A stretch of DNA of 64,000 nucleotides from Saccharofermentans sp. (lineage in GTDB: Bacteria; Bacillota; Clostridia; Saccharofermentanales; Saccharofermentanaceae), in NCBI GenBank assembly GCA_024688685.1, contig JAILDX010000008.1, positions 248,001 through 312,000 on the forward strand. The letters run 5' to 3'. Numbering within the stretch: position 1 is the stretch's first letter; every line of letters starts with the position of its first letter. The translations under genes and the position numbers were made by a program. Shown piece by piece: positions 42,339-52,623 of this stretch. The notes beneath the pieces were generated by a model. It worked only from the letters and a program-made list of their open reading frames with translations. It was not told where the DNA came from and searched no databases.

Positions 42339-43085
42339 TTACATCTTCCCCTTGTTAATATCGCGATACTTTTTGGGAGTCATGAATGTGTGCTTTTTGA
42401 ATACGGTAGTAAATGCACTCTGGGAAGAATATCCCAGGGATAAAGCAATATCCATAATGCTGAAATCAGAGTGCGCCAGCATATTCATGGCAGTCCTGAT
42501 CTTTGCATCTGTTATATATTCACTGACTTTTTTCCCGGTCTCACGGGCAAAAAGTCTTGAGAAGTATTCGGGATTCAGAGCCTCCCTCTCCGCCAGCTCG
42601 GCTACAGTTACATTCCTGTTAAGATTATTATATATATGGTCAAGAGCTCTTCTGACATGAATACTCACAATACCTTCTTTTCTGATGTCATACATTCTGG
42701 TGGCATAATCTATCTGCATGTCTGCTATAAGATCCACGACCTGTTCTACAGATTTTGCTTCATCAGCTTTGTTGATATAGATATCACTGAGAGTGTACGC
42801 CGTATTCATGTCCATTCCTGCATCTATACATAATCTGCTGATAACAGCAGCAGATGCAACAAGATGATAAATAGCATTGCGGAGCGGATCTTCAGACAGG
42901 GTTCCACGGCCGTCATTCCCATTTAGAAAATTCTGGCGGGCGATCTTAAATCTCGCTCTGACTCCTTCAATATCTCCGTTCTTGATCCTGCTGTACTGCC
43001 CTATCTCGGCAGAATAGTCAGCACGCATGAACTCTTCCTCGCGTTGAACATACATCCTGTAATTGAGAATCTTACTTGTATCCAT
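42339..43085 (-). CDS. AraC family transcriptional regulator
   Basis: The 248-aa protein ends in the double helix-turn-helix domain (NVTVAELAEREALNPEYFSR shown in part, FSIMDIALSLGYSSQSAFTTVFKKHTFMTPKKYRD). The N-terminal 140 residues are helical with CIDAGMDMNTAYTLSDIYI, seen in related clostridial regulators, and no cupin motif. AAGGGGA lies eight bases before the ATG. It is divergent from the zinc-ribbon membrane protein gene at 43.3 kb. Its target and ligand are unknown. Confidence 0.9.
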   Translation of the reverse strand: MDTSKILNYRMYVQREEEFMRADYSAEIGQYSRIKNGDIEGVRARFKIARQNFLNGNDGRGTLSEDPLRNAIYHLVASAAVISRLCIDAGMDMNTAYTLSDIYINKADEAKSVEQVVDLIADMQIDYATRMYDIRKEGIVSIHVRRALDHIYNNLNRNVTVAELAEREALNPEYFSRLFARETGKKVSEYITDAKIRTAMNMLAHSDFSIMDIALSLGYSSQSAFTTVFKKHTFMTPKKYRDINKGKM

Positions 43086-43292
43086 ACTTTCCCCTTATGA
43101 GATGAATTACATTGTGATTCCTATTTCTTCCGCATTCCGTTAATTTTTTGTTCATACTTTACCACACTTTTCACATTTGTGCCACATTTATGTCTGTTTT
43201 ATGCAAAAAATATCTATTCATGGTAAAACACCTGATCAAACGGCCTGTAGTATTTAGCTAATGATGAGTAAATGAGTAAAGGAGACCATACG

Positions 43293-43760
43293 ATGAGAAA
43301 TGCAAAAAACGATATTCTTTTTGAGATTCTCTTAAAGACTGAGATACAGCATATTCCTTACTGGCTTCGTATTACCAAAGGAACTGTCACAACAGCCATA
43401 TTGCTGGAGATCATTCTTGTCGGAACACTTGTCTATGGTCTTACTGCCCATGTTTTCTCTGTAATATCAGGCACCAACCTTATTCCATTATTCCTTCTCG
43501 CAGCGGCTGTGGCCGTTCCTGCATGGTTGTTTACGGCCTGCCGCCGCGAGTCCGAAGCTTATCAGGCAGCCACCCATATGGCTTATGCCAACCGGGACAG
43601 ATATGAGAGCATTGTCCATAACTATATGTCTCTCTGCGGATCACGTGCTTCATCAAACAGCAGTTCTTCAGGCAAACTGGAATACTGCCCCAAATGCGGA
43701 TATATCAATATCAGCGGCAGTACGGTATGCATGACCTGCAAGACCCGTCTGAGACGCTGA
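43293..43760 (+). CDS. Membrane protein with C-terminal zinc ribbon
   Basis: The start at 43293 follows AAAGGAG; a frame-start seven codons upstream overlaps that site. The 155-aa protein has two hydrophobic segments (about 32-55 and 61-82), a soluble linker with a serine run, and a zinc ribbon CPKCGYINISGSTVCMTC. The topology puts the ribbon in the cytoplasm. Function unknown. Confidence 0.78.
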   Translation: MRNAKNDILFEILLKTEIQHIPYWLRITKGTVTTAILLEIILVGTLVYGLTAHVFSVISGTNLIPLFLLAAAVAVPAWLFTACRRESEAYQAATHMAYANRDRYESIVHNYMSLCGSRASSNSSSSGKLEYCPKCGYINISGSTVCMTCKTRLRR

Positions 43761-43781
43761 TGCCAATAATCCTGCCCTTTA

Positions 43782-45446
43782 TTACTTTTTGAATCCCAGG
43801 AACTCCTTAAGTCCCTCAAAACTTCTCATATAGTCCCTGTCCAGTCCGAACGAGCCTGACAGAAGTTCACCGTTTGACTGAAGGAAATCCTCAAAAGTAC
43901 CCGACATCTGTTCCTGCGTAAAAAAGAACTCGCGGGATCCTCCTGTGACGCGGTCGCCTGCCTGAACGAAAGCAGAATAACCTCCGAGCACGTGCGACCT
44001 GAACTCGAACCGTTCCAGACACCAGCCGTGACAGTCAACGCCATAATCAGGTCTGACATCAAAGACTTCTTTGATCGTATTCGCATTCTCAATATTCGAA
44101 CGGTTATCGTACATTATCCTCTGCACAAACAGATCGCCGTCCCAGCCTTCTGCTGACCTGCCTGTCTCACCGTTCTGATATGTATAGTACTGGACAAATT
44201 CTTTCTTACCGCCTGTCTCTTCGATCTTATATGAGTAATCAGATCTCAGCATGCTCTTATCCGCCCAGAAGTAATCCTTCTTAAGCCTTCTCACAGCCTC
44301 ATCTATATAGGCTTCAACATCCTGCCCCAGGAAGAAAAATTCATGGAAGATTATAAGCGGCACTTTGATCTCCCTTTGAGTTGCACCGCCGTGCATCGAT
44401 ACCCACGGATCATCATCTGTAAACATGATCGACATATCACTCGTAGCCACAGCCAGATAATCCCCAAGCATATCCCTGAACTTCTCATGTTCCTGACCTG
44501 TCCCGAAAAGCTTTCTCTCCAGCACTTCCTTCTTCGTCAGCAGCATAAACTTATCGCCGTATACTTTCTTGAACTCCCTGACGAAATCTCTTTTTCTTCC
44601 CTTCTTGACGAAGAAGTTAACCGCTCTCGGTTCCATCGAAGGAGTCCTCTCCAGACAGTCTGTGATCTGAGGATAATCTTCAAGCTTGGAAACGCTTACA
44701 TCAGTATGTCCGTGATCAGCCGTAACGATGAGGAGTGTATCCTCCATAGCGCGTGTGAGATCGACGATACGGGACTCAGCGTCAGCGATAAATGATGCAA
44801 CTTCATCAACCTTGCTGCATGCGCCGCCGTGTTTATGAAGAAGATCATCCGGCGACGGCCAGTATGCGTAAATATACTTGCGTTCATTATCTGCACAGAG
44901 TTCCTTTATCCTGCTGAAGAAATCCGCAAAAGAGTTAACTATAATGCCTTCATAGGGCGAGATCATGTAAGCCCTGACACCCACTTCTTTCAGTCTGTCA
45001 GTCACCGGCTTGAAAGGAGTGAGATGACGTGCCACATTATACTCTTCGGCAGGCTTATCTGTGCCCTGCAATGTATTAAGAAATACTGTTACGTTCCTGT
45101 CTATATCTTTATAGTAATTCTCCCAGCCAAGCCACGCATGTTCACACGGCTGAAGACCTGACATCGCTGAACATGTCGAAGGTACTGTCGAAGACGGGAA
45201 TACGGAATCATATGACGCCACCTCATGCTTATACAGCTGTCCGTCGAAACCTTTGCTCCATCCCACTACAGAACTGCCCATTCCGTCAAGCAGCAGGACG
45301 ACAACATTCTTGTATTCCTTATCAAGATACTTATCAAGTACCGGCAGCGTATCACCCACTGTCTCAGCTCCAAAATACTTCAGTATGGAATTAGGAAGAT
45401 TGGCTGTGCAGTTCTTATAGTCAGGCCAGTAAACAGTCTCGTACAT
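43782..45446 (-). CDS. Type I phosphodiesterase / alkaline phosphatase superfamily protein
   Basis: The 554-aa protein begins its core with VVVLLLDGMG (metal Asp), has the nucleophile Thr in SVFPSSTVPSTCSAM and the metal motif TADHGHTD, then MHGGATQREIKVPLI with another metal His. These are the nucleotide pyrophosphatase/phosphodiesterase marks. After about residue 390 there is an additional 160-residue domain (QYYTYQNGETGRS, VDCHGWCLERFEF) that I do not recognise. No signal peptide is present, so the enzyme is probably cytosolic. Confidence 0.85.
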   Translation of the reverse strand: MYETVYWPDYKNCTANLPNSILKYFGAETVGDTLPVLDKYLDKEYKNVVVLLLDGMGSSVVGWSKGFDGQLYKHEVASYDSVFPSSTVPSTCSAMSGLQPCEHAWLGWENYYKDIDRNVTVFLNTLQGTDKPAEEYNVARHLTPFKPVTDRLKEVGVRAYMISPYEGIIVNSFADFFSRIKELCADNERKYIYAYWPSPDDLLHKHGGACSKVDEVASFIADAESRIVDLTRAMEDTLLIVTADHGHTDVSVSKLEDYPQITDCLERTPSMEPRAVNFFVKKGRKRDFVREFKKVYGDKFMLLTKKEVLERKLFGTGQEHEKFRDMLGDYLAVATSDMSIMFTDDDPWVSMHGGATQREIKVPLIIFHEFFFLGQDVEAYIDEAVRRLKKDYFWADKSMLRSDYSYKIEETGGKKEFVQYYTYQNGETGRSAEGWDGDLFVQRIMYDNRSNIENANTIKEVFDVRPDYGVDCHGWCLERFEFRSHVLGGYSAFVQAGDRVTGGSREFFFTQEQMSGTFEDFLQSNGELLSGSFGLDRDYMRSFEGLKEFLGFKK

Positions 45447-45533
45447 TTTTCCAACCCCTTATTTTTGATCCGGATACAATTATATATTTTTTTCCTGTCT
45501 TGTGAAAGAAAGACAGGGTCTGTGAACAACCGC

Positions 45534-45580
45534 TTGACAAAAATAAATGCCGGTCTCATAATATATCAAATTGATATATT
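45534..45580 (+). promoter_or_regulatory. Promoter and palindromic operator of the PadR gene
   Basis: TTGACA (45534-45539), 17 bases, CATAAT (45557-45562). A perfect inverted repeat, AATATATCAA and TTGATATATT separated by one A, occupies 45560-45580 and overlaps the -10, as expected for autorepression by the PadR protein. Confidence 0.75.
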
Positions 45581-45597
45581 CAAAATGAGGAATCAAA

Positions 45598-46137
45598 ATG
45601 GCAAAAGACAGAAAGATAGATGTGGTCATCCTGGGGCTTTTATCTCACGAGGATCTGACGGGTTACGACATCAAAAAGCGTATCGACGGCGCAATAAACT
45701 TTTTCTGGAAAGGCAGCTTTGGCAGCATCTATCCGGCGCTCAATGCCATGGAGGAAGCAGGACAGATCAAAAGCTATAAAGCTGATGATCCCGGAAGCCG
45801 CGGGAAGATCTTTTATCACATTACACAAAAAGGCATCAACGCATTAAAACAGTGGCTTAATGAGGATCAGGCTTCAAATGAACTTAAGTATGAGACGCTT
45901 CTGAAACTGTATTTCGGTGGTGTGGAAGGAGCGGATACTGCCATCCGGAATGTTGAGGTTTTCGAGAGCAATATTAAGAGTGAGCTTGAAGTCCTTAAGA
46001 TATATGAGAAGAATCTCAGGGCAGAACAGGATAACGAAGATCACAAGTTTTTTCTTCTTACAGTCATGTTTGGAATAGAGACATATGAGGCGTATCTGAG
46101 ATGGTGCGCAAAGGCAAAGAAGATACTCATGAATTGA
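45598..46137 (+). CDS. PadR family transcriptional regulator
   Basis: The 179-aa protein has the PadR winged helix (VVILGLLSHEDLTGYDIKKR in part, GSIYPALNAMEEAGQI, RGKIFYHITQKGINALKQWL) and a C-terminal helical dimerisation region of the Vir_act_alpha_C type. TGAGGA precedes the ATG. It probably represses itself and the flavodoxin gene 11 bases downstream through the palindrome in the promoter. Confidence 0.92.
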   Translation: MAKDRKIDVVILGLLSHEDLTGYDIKKRIDGAINFFWKGSFGSIYPALNAMEEAGQIKSYKADDPGSRGKIFYHITQKGINALKQWLNEDQASNELKYETLLKLYFGGVEGADTAIRNVEVFESNIKSELEVLKIYEKNLRAEQDNEDHKFFLLTVMFGIETYEAYLRWCAKAKKILMN

Positions 46138-46148
46138 CAGGAGGCATT

Positions 46149-46631
46149 ATGAAAGCAGCTATCGTTTATTATTCACTTCAGGGAAATGTGCGCTATGTGG
46201 CGGAGAAGGTCGCCTCAAAAACAGGCGCAGATCTTATAGAACTTGTTCCCGTTAAAGCATATCCGGATAAGGGAATGGTCAAGTTCATCTGGGGAGGTTC
46301 TGCCGTTACGTTTAAAAAGAAGCCTGAACTTGAGCCTTATGATTTCAAAGCGGATGATTATGAGCTCGTTATTCTCGCCACCCCTGTCTGGGCCGGCAGC
46401 TTCACTCCCCCGCTCAGGACATTTTTGGATGATAATGATCTGTCCGGTAAAAAGACAGCAGTAATAGTTTCTTCTGCCGGAGGCAATTCCACAAAGTGTA
46501 TATCACTGCTAAAAACGGCAGCAAAAGCTGATTCTCTCGTTGCCGAGTTAAGTCTTATCGATCCGAAGGATCATCCGAGCGAAGAGAACGAGAAAAAGAT
46601 CGATGAGTTCATTGGAAAAATCATCGATTAA
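46149..46631 (+). CDS. Flavodoxin family protein
   Basis: The 160-aa protein starts MKAAIVYYSLQGNVRYVAE, where YSLQGN is the FMN phosphate-binding loop, and has ATPVWAGSFTPPLRTFL and SSAGGNSTKC for the isoalloxazine loops. The start at 46149 follows GGAGG. It is in the PadR operon, so its use is probably induced by a ligand of that regulator, perhaps a quinone or aromatic compound (inference). Confidence 0.9.
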   Translation: MKAAIVYYSLQGNVRYVAEKVASKTGADLIELVPVKAYPDKGMVKFIWGGSAVTFKKKPELEPYDFKADDYELVILATPVWAGSFTPPLRTFLDDNDLSGKKTAVIVSSAGGNSTKCISLLKTAAKADSLVAELSLIDPKDHPSEENEKKIDEFIGKIID

Positions 46632-46658
46632 TACTGTCAGGTTTCTGATCTGTAGTTA

Positions 46659-46961
46659 TCAGCAGAGATCCACACCGTCGAAATCGATGCTGTCAAAACT
46701 TTCCGTTTCTCCGTCCAACGTGACAAATTCGCCGGTGCATGAAGCAGTGCTCTCATTCATAAGTGCATCACTTGCTTCACTGTACTCTTCTTCACTGCCG
46801 TAATCGTTTCTGAAATGTATTATTCCGGCATAGGAATGAGGAAACAGGCCTGATCACTTAAGACCGTGCTTCTTTACTGCACATTTAACAGTGTTATACA
46901 CCTCATAGTTCCCGTCTTTCAGCTCTGCATATATGTCTTGGAGGATTTTTAAGTAGTCCAT
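46659..46961 (-). pseudogene. Small gene interrupted by an in-frame TGA
   Basis: A ribosome binding site (GGAGGG) and ATG at 46961 start MDYLKILQDIYAELKDGNYE and run 35 codons to TGA at 46856-46854. The same frame continues for 64 codons with clear coding character (GIIHFRNDYGSEEEYSEASD, TLDGETESFDSIDFDGVDLC) to a TGA at 46661-46659. Either the gene is broken by one nonsense change, the TGA is read through, or the second half is a separate gene without a start. I do not recognise the protein. Confidence 0.55.
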
Positions 46962-47056
46962 TATGCCCTCCGGTTTCTTTTCAGTATATTTTGCACATTC
47001 ACATATGTGTTCCGAATTGTTGACATTCTTTCCGCTAATGTGATATAAATCATACT

Positions 47057-48464
<1,408 letters not shown>

Positions 48465-48491
48465 CATTTCGTCCAGATAAGATTTGCGAAA

Positions 48492-48527
48492 GGAACCGTG
48501 ACCAGCAATGGTCCGGTTTCTTTTTTT
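48492..48527 (+). terminator. Rho-independent terminator after eno
   Basis: GGAACCG-T-GACCA pairs with TGGTCCGGTTTC around GCAA, followed by seven or more T. Confidence 0.85.
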
Positions 48528-48570
48528 GTGCGCATTTTACAGAATCTGCTTCTGCCGGTGCTGTTTCACC

Positions 48571-49203
48571 TCATATCTTTCTCTTATTGCTTATCGCTCT
48601 GAACAGGCATGCCGCCCCGAACGCCGACAGCGTTATGACGGCAAAGATCACCATACCGACCGGCCATCCCCAACTCAGAAACGCATAAAAATCATTAGTA
48701 TTTGGCCACTCACCGCCAATGCCGTTTATCAGTATGTTGAGCATATAGCACGCCCCGTAGATAAACGTAGGAACTGCTGCTATTACTGTATAGAAAAAAG
48801 GCATTCTCTTTCTTCTCACAACAATGAACTCTGCCATTGCAGCAAGAGGCTCTACCAGGTGAAATATGAAGTTCCCGCCCTTGTAGAACTGAGGAAAACC
48901 GTAAAGCGGTCCGAACATAAACGCAACCACAGCAAATGTTATAGCTACCCCGCATACCGCACCAAGCTTAAGCGCGGTCATCTTCTCTGTCCCCTTGCCG
49001 GTCAGCAGGCAGATCAGGTATATGAGCGCGATAAGACCGCAGAACACATTTGTAAGTACAGTGTAGAATTTGAAGTTTTCCAGACCTGATGACTGAAGAG
49101 CCCCTTCTACGGGCTTACCGGTAAGCATCAGGATAATACCGATCACCGTAAGGATCACGATTCCGATGTTAAGTATTAACTCGATTCTTCTGTCAGGTTT
49201 CAT
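48571..49203 (-). CDS. Pr6Pr-like six-pass membrane protein
   Basis: The 210-aa protein has six hydrophobic segments (about 8-27, 45-67, 79-98, 112-128, 137-157, 178-200) and FKFYTVLTNVFCGL and HLVEPLAAMAEF, typical of the Pr6Pr family. Function unknown. The ATG at 49203 lacks a strong ribosome binding site. It is divergent from a double-glycine peptide gene 54 bases away. Confidence 0.75.
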   Translation of the reverse strand: MKPDRRIELILNIGIVILTVIGIILMLTGKPVEGALQSSGLENFKFYTVLTNVFCGLIALIYLICLLTGKGTEKMTALKLGAVCGVAITFAVVAFMFGPLYGFPQFYKGGNFIFHLVEPLAAMAEFIVVRRKRMPFFYTVIAAVPTFIYGACYMLNILINGIGGEWPNTNDFYAFLSWGWPVGMVIFAVITLSAFGAACLFRAISNKRKI

Positions 49204-49220
49204 GCTCTAATCTTATCACG

Positions 49221-49226
49221 TATAAT
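49221..49226 (+). promoter_or_regulatory. -10 box of the lone double-glycine peptide
   Basis: TATAAT about 30 bases before the ATG at 49258, with AGGAGGTGA between. No clear -35. Confidence 0.45.
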
Positions 49227-49257
49227 TATATATATACAGCATTCAGGAGGTGACACT

Positions 49258-49428
49258 ATGGATGAGAACAATATAAAAAAAGAAGATCTTAAGAGTGTAA
49301 CCGGTGGCAGCATAACAGAATGCCGAGAGCAAAACAACAAGTATCAGATACCAAAGCAGACGGTTCATGCCCGCATCTTTAGTGATCCAGAATATCCTTG
49401 CCGGAGTCTTTTTCTTCTCCATAAATAA
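49258..49428 (+). CDS. Double-glycine leader peptide, 56 aa
   Basis: The frame reads MDENNIKKEDLKSVTGG, then a 39-residue tail with two Cys (ITEC and EYPC) ending LFLLHK. AGGAGGTGA is an ideal ribosome binding site. LKSVTGG is the bacteriocin-type processing site, so the product is a candidate peptide bacteriocin or modified peptide. No maturase or peptidase transporter is next to it; the radical SAM maturase is 8.5 kb away. The tail does not look like a mature class II bacteriocin. Confidence 0.65.
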   Translation: MDENNIKKEDLKSVTGGSITECREQNNKYQIPKQTVHARIFSDPEYPCRSLFLLHK

Positions 49429-49479
49429 TCCCGCCTTTCAAACGCTTTCTGTTTGTTAGACGGAAAAAATGGGAATTCG

Positions 49480-50463
49480 TTACGAGCTTTTATGCTTCAC
49501 TATCATATTACAGCGGTCCCATGACTCGCCCTTGTATTCAAACGCTCCGTTTGTTGTATTCCTCTCGACAAACCCGGCTTTCTCGTAACATCTTCTCGCA
49601 CCGGTATTTGCAGAAAATACATTCAGATGAACTGCTTCTATTGTCCCGTCTTCAAACGCGGCATTTAAAGCACGCTTAAGCATTTCTCCCGCAACGCCTT
49701 TGCCCCGTTCTTCAGGATCTACAACCACGAACTTCAGCATACCTTCTTTTGTATCCTTGTTGCCTGAATATGTATAGAATCCTGCGGGTCTGCCTTCTTC
49801 CCAGGTCGCCACATACGGGACATCACCATTTCGTGAGGCAATATCGTCCAGAAAATCTAAAAATGCTGCCCTGCTCATCGGGAATGGGATCCTGCCTGCA
49901 CACCACAACATATGAGTTCTTTCATCGGTAATCCAGTTTTTGATCTCATCAAAATCATTGTCCGGATCAAATGATCTGATCTTCATTGTGCGCAGACTTT
50001 GCTGCCATTCAATTATCTCGTCCAGGAGTTTGTTGCGCTCCTCCATATAGCAGTGATATTCGAAGAATGAACTTGATCTCTTATAGTCTTCAAGCCAGCC
50101 CATATCGCCCTGCAAAAGCTTGCTCCACCTCCGTTCCAGATTCCTGGACAGGATAGTCAGATCGTCCTTTACCACTTCTGAAACGCCCTTGGGTTTACGT
50201 TCAATACCCACTCTGTCAGAGTCATCGACACTTCCGTAGATCATACAGTTGATACTGTATTCGACTCTCTTTCCGTTATCATTAACAGCAATACTCGGAA
50301 TGATGCCGTCACGCCAGTCTGCACCAAGGATGAGACAGCATACATCGTTATACATCGCAATCTCCGTTACAGAGATCACCTTAAAACGCATATTATGCTT
50401 ACGGGCAAACTCACCCATATATTCAGGGATTACGTTGAATAACTGTTCTTCATACCAATCCAT
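49480..50463 (-). CDS. GNAT acetyltransferase with extra N-terminal domain
   Basis: The C-terminal half (about 160-327) is a GNAT domain: KFVVVDPEERGKGVAGEML binds acetyl-CoA, and NVFSANTGARRCYEKAGF is motif B. The first 155 residues (DWYEEQLFNVIPEYMGEFAR and VEYSINCMIYGS) form a separate unknown domain. The substrate is unknown. The gene is the last of the minus-strand run from 50.5 kb downward. Confidence 0.82.
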   Translation of the reverse strand: MDWYEEQLFNVIPEYMGEFARKHNMRFKVISVTEIAMYNDVCCLILGADWRDGIIPSIAVNDNGKRVEYSINCMIYGSVDDSDRVGIERKPKGVSEVVKDDLTILSRNLERRWSKLLQGDMGWLEDYKRSSSFFEYHCYMEERNKLLDEIIEWQQSLRTMKIRSFDPDNDFDEIKNWITDERTHMLWCAGRIPFPMSRAAFLDFLDDIASRNGDVPYVATWEEGRPAGFYTYSGNKDTKEGMLKFVVVDPEERGKGVAGEMLKRALNAAFEDGTIEAVHLNVFSANTGARRCYEKAGFVERNTTNGAFEYKGESWDRCNMIVKHKSS

Positions 50464-50505
50464 TTGTTTTGTTGTACTCCGTCGACTAATCAGAATCCTG
50501 TCTTA

Positions 50506-51156
50506 TTACAACTTATTAATTATTCTCAGACAAGCTTCTATATGCATGATCCAATGCCTTGAAAATGGCATCTGAATAAGCCCGCGCACATCTTTATTGC
50601 ACCAGTAATCTATCAGCCAGACAGCATTCTCATCAGTACTGACAACGCCAAGCTCCTTCAGGATTTCTTTCCGTTCATCAGAGACCTTGATCTTAAGATC
50701 GCTGTATTTCAGACTGCGGACTATTTCTTCCGTGCTCTTCTTTACATCTTCAGCATATGAATACAGTTCATCTATATCCAGCTGCCTGGTAAAATCAGAG
50801 ATCTGTTCCTTAACAAGTTCATTTCCCGTAGTTATTATCGGCGAGTTGATCCGGCTCTGATAATTACCTGCAAATAACACCTCATCATCACCGTTAACAA
50901 GCGAGTGCGCGACGATATCCTCTATCCTGAAAATATGCCAGATGGAATAAGCGATATTCTTGCTGTGATATCCGTCCGCATTCATAAAAGGCATGGCATC
51001 AAAATCTTCCCTTTTAAGATCTTTCCTAAAAGAAATCAGGGTATCCATCAGGTCATCCCTGAGCTCGAAAAGGACATCCCTACCCTGATCAAAAGTATCC
51101 GCCTTTTTGATCAGTGACTGCATAGATTTATTCTTCTCAGACCATTCCTTGTTCAT
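50506..51156 (-). CDS. DinB-like four-helix protein
   Basis: The 216-aa helical protein contains AYSIWHIFRIEDIVAH (about 69-84) and PFSRHWIMHIEACLRI near the C-terminus, a histidine pattern like the metal site of DinB/YfiT-type proteins. Such proteins may act as thiol-dependent transferases; the role here is unknown. GGAG precedes the ATG. The metallophosphatase gene ends 15 bases upstream. Confidence 0.72.
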   Translation of the reverse strand: MNKEWSEKNKSMQSLIKKADTFDQGRDVLFELRDDLMDTLISFRKDLKREDFDAMPFMNADGYHSKNIAYSIWHIFRIEDIVAHSLVNGDDEVLFAGNYQSRINSPIITTGNELVKEQISDFTRQLDIDELYSYAEDVKKSTEEIVRSLKYSDLKIKVSDERKEILKELGVVSTDENAVWLIDYWCNKDVRGLIQMPFSRHWIMHIEACLRIINKL

Positions 51157-51170
51157 GTTGTATTCTCCTG

Positions 51171-51989
51171 TTAGAATATGTACTTCCTGACGGGAATCAT
51201 TCTGCCCTTCTCAGCCTGATAATACCTGCCTTCGTCCTCATTATAAGCCATGAGAAGCAGTTTTCCGTGTCCTGCAGCAGACCCGTCAATATAGTAATGG
51301 CTCGCACCGTCGTAAAAAACATCGTGAAAACCCTTCTCGTGCGCCAGAGATGATGTTCCCACATGGCCTGCGATGATGGTCTTGCAGAACTTTCCTGTGG
51401 AAGCAGGGTGCTTCCATAAAAACACTTCGTCGCCCGTTCCCCACATCCAGTATTCTTCCGCCTCTTCATCGACTCCGGCGTGAACATATATCTGAGTATC
51501 AGTCTGGAAATAACTCAGCATCGAACGCATCCACTGTACCAGATCCCCGCTGGTCTCCATGACCATCCTTACAGCTTCCTTGTTGAAGTCCTCAAAAGAA
51601 GCCGTCTTCTCTATCTCTTTTATCTTAGTGAGCTGCTCCTCGGTTACAAGTGTCCTGAATGTCTTATAGTTCTGTTCGGCATCTGTCTTGAACCAGGAAT
51701 CATAAAGCATCTCGTCTGATCCGGGCACTGCGCCCGTGTATTCATCGATCCAGGTAAGTATCATGTCCTCGTGATTACCTTTAAGTACGATCACCTTCTC
51801 ATTCCCGTACTCGTGCTGAAGATCACAGATATACTTCAGGACCTGGCCAGACTGCCTTCCGTAATCAATGTAATCGCCAAGGAAGATAATGCGGTTATCT
51901 CCCTGAAGATCAACGAGTTCCATCTTCTCCACAAGTTTGTCAAGACGTCCGTGAATGTCGCTCATCGCATATGTGATCCTATTACTCAA
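51171..51989 (-). CDS. Metallophosphoesterase (Ser/Thr phosphatase / ApaH-like)
   Basis: Metal motifs in order: SDIHGRLDKL, FLGDYIDYGRQSG, LKGNHEDM, YVHAGVD and IAGHVGTSS, the calcineurin-like set of PrpA/ApaH enzymes. I take the TTG at 51989, seven bases after GGAGG, giving MSNRITYAMSDIHG; it overlaps the stop of the preceding gene (TTGAGTAA), a coupled start. An ATG at 52007 lacks a site. The substrate could be phosphoproteins or dinucleoside polyphosphates. Confidence 0.88.
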   Translation of the reverse strand: MSNRITYAMSDIHGRLDKLVEKMELVDLQGDNRIIFLGDYIDYGRQSGQVLKYICDLQHEYGNEKVIVLKGNHEDMILTWIDEYTGAVPGSDEMLYDSWFKTDAEQNYKTFRTLVTEEQLTKIKEIEKTASFEDFNKEAVRMVMETSGDLVQWMRSMLSYFQTDTQIYVHAGVDEEAEEYWMWGTGDEVFLWKHPASTGKFCKTIIAGHVGTSSLAHEKGFHDVFYDGASHYYIDGSAAGHGKLLLMAYNEDEGRYYQAEKGRMIPVRKYIF

Positions 51990-52623
51990 TATCCTGCCTC
52001 CATACATGCTCTGTTATTTGAGATATACATTCTACTCCTGCCAATGTCAATTCCCGGTAATACTCTTCTTCTGTGATGTCTGTCTGCTCCATTAAGACTC
52101 TTGAGATAAAGTCATCCGCCCCATGCAGCAGATCACAAAGTATCCACCCGGTATCGATCAGGCATATATCCTCACCATCTATCTTAAGCCAGCCGGGTCT
52201 GAGGATAGCCAGATCAAAGGAATACTCAAAACAGTCTGCCCAGATCCTGTTCTGAAGTGCATATCCGTTTTCCGAGAAGATTGCACTTCTGCCGTTGAGC
52301 GCCTGTTTCCACATGGGACGCCACCCGGTGTAATGACCCTTAGAGTAATTGGCTGCCGAACGGCATTTGATCCCTTTGCTCCTGAGATGATCGACCAGCT
52401 TTATCTCCTTCTGTTCCAGCTTCTCGAAAATGAGTTCGCTGTTACTTTCAAGTATCAGGTATGCCCCTTCACGGGGCGCCTTAAGGATCCGCCGCATTCC
52501 AAGGTCGATAATGCACTGTTCATCAAAACCGGCATTGCGGTCTTCGAAGATGAATGCGCGGTACCCGTCGATGGTGAGTACCGCGTCCAGCGTGTAGGCA
52601 TAGCCTTTTAAGATTCCTGTCAT
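51982..52623 (-). CDS. Unknown 213-aa protein, paralogue of the 53.1-53.7 kb gene
   Basis: It shares with the 187-aa protein two genes upstream the layout GYxxxLxxVxxIDG at the start, then DHLRSKGIKCRS, and AIFSENGYALQNRIWADCFEY against GIFSDTGYVFQKLRWHLLG. The function is unknown and there is no signal or membrane segment. It overlaps the 170-aa gene upstream by four bases and the phosphatase gene downstream. A pair of diverged copies within one operon suggests a repeated binding or immunity-like role (inference). Confidence 0.75.
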   Translation of the reverse strand: MTGILKGYAYTLDAVLTIDGYRAFIFEDRNAGFDEQCIIDLGMRRILKAPREGAYLILESNSELIFEKLEQKEIKLVDHLRSKGIKCRSAANYSKGHYTGWRPMWKQALNGRSAIFSENGYALQNRIWADCFEYSFDLAILRPGWLKIDGEDICLIDTGWILCDLLHGADDFISRVLMEQTDITEEEYYRELTLAGVECISQITEHVWRQDIE

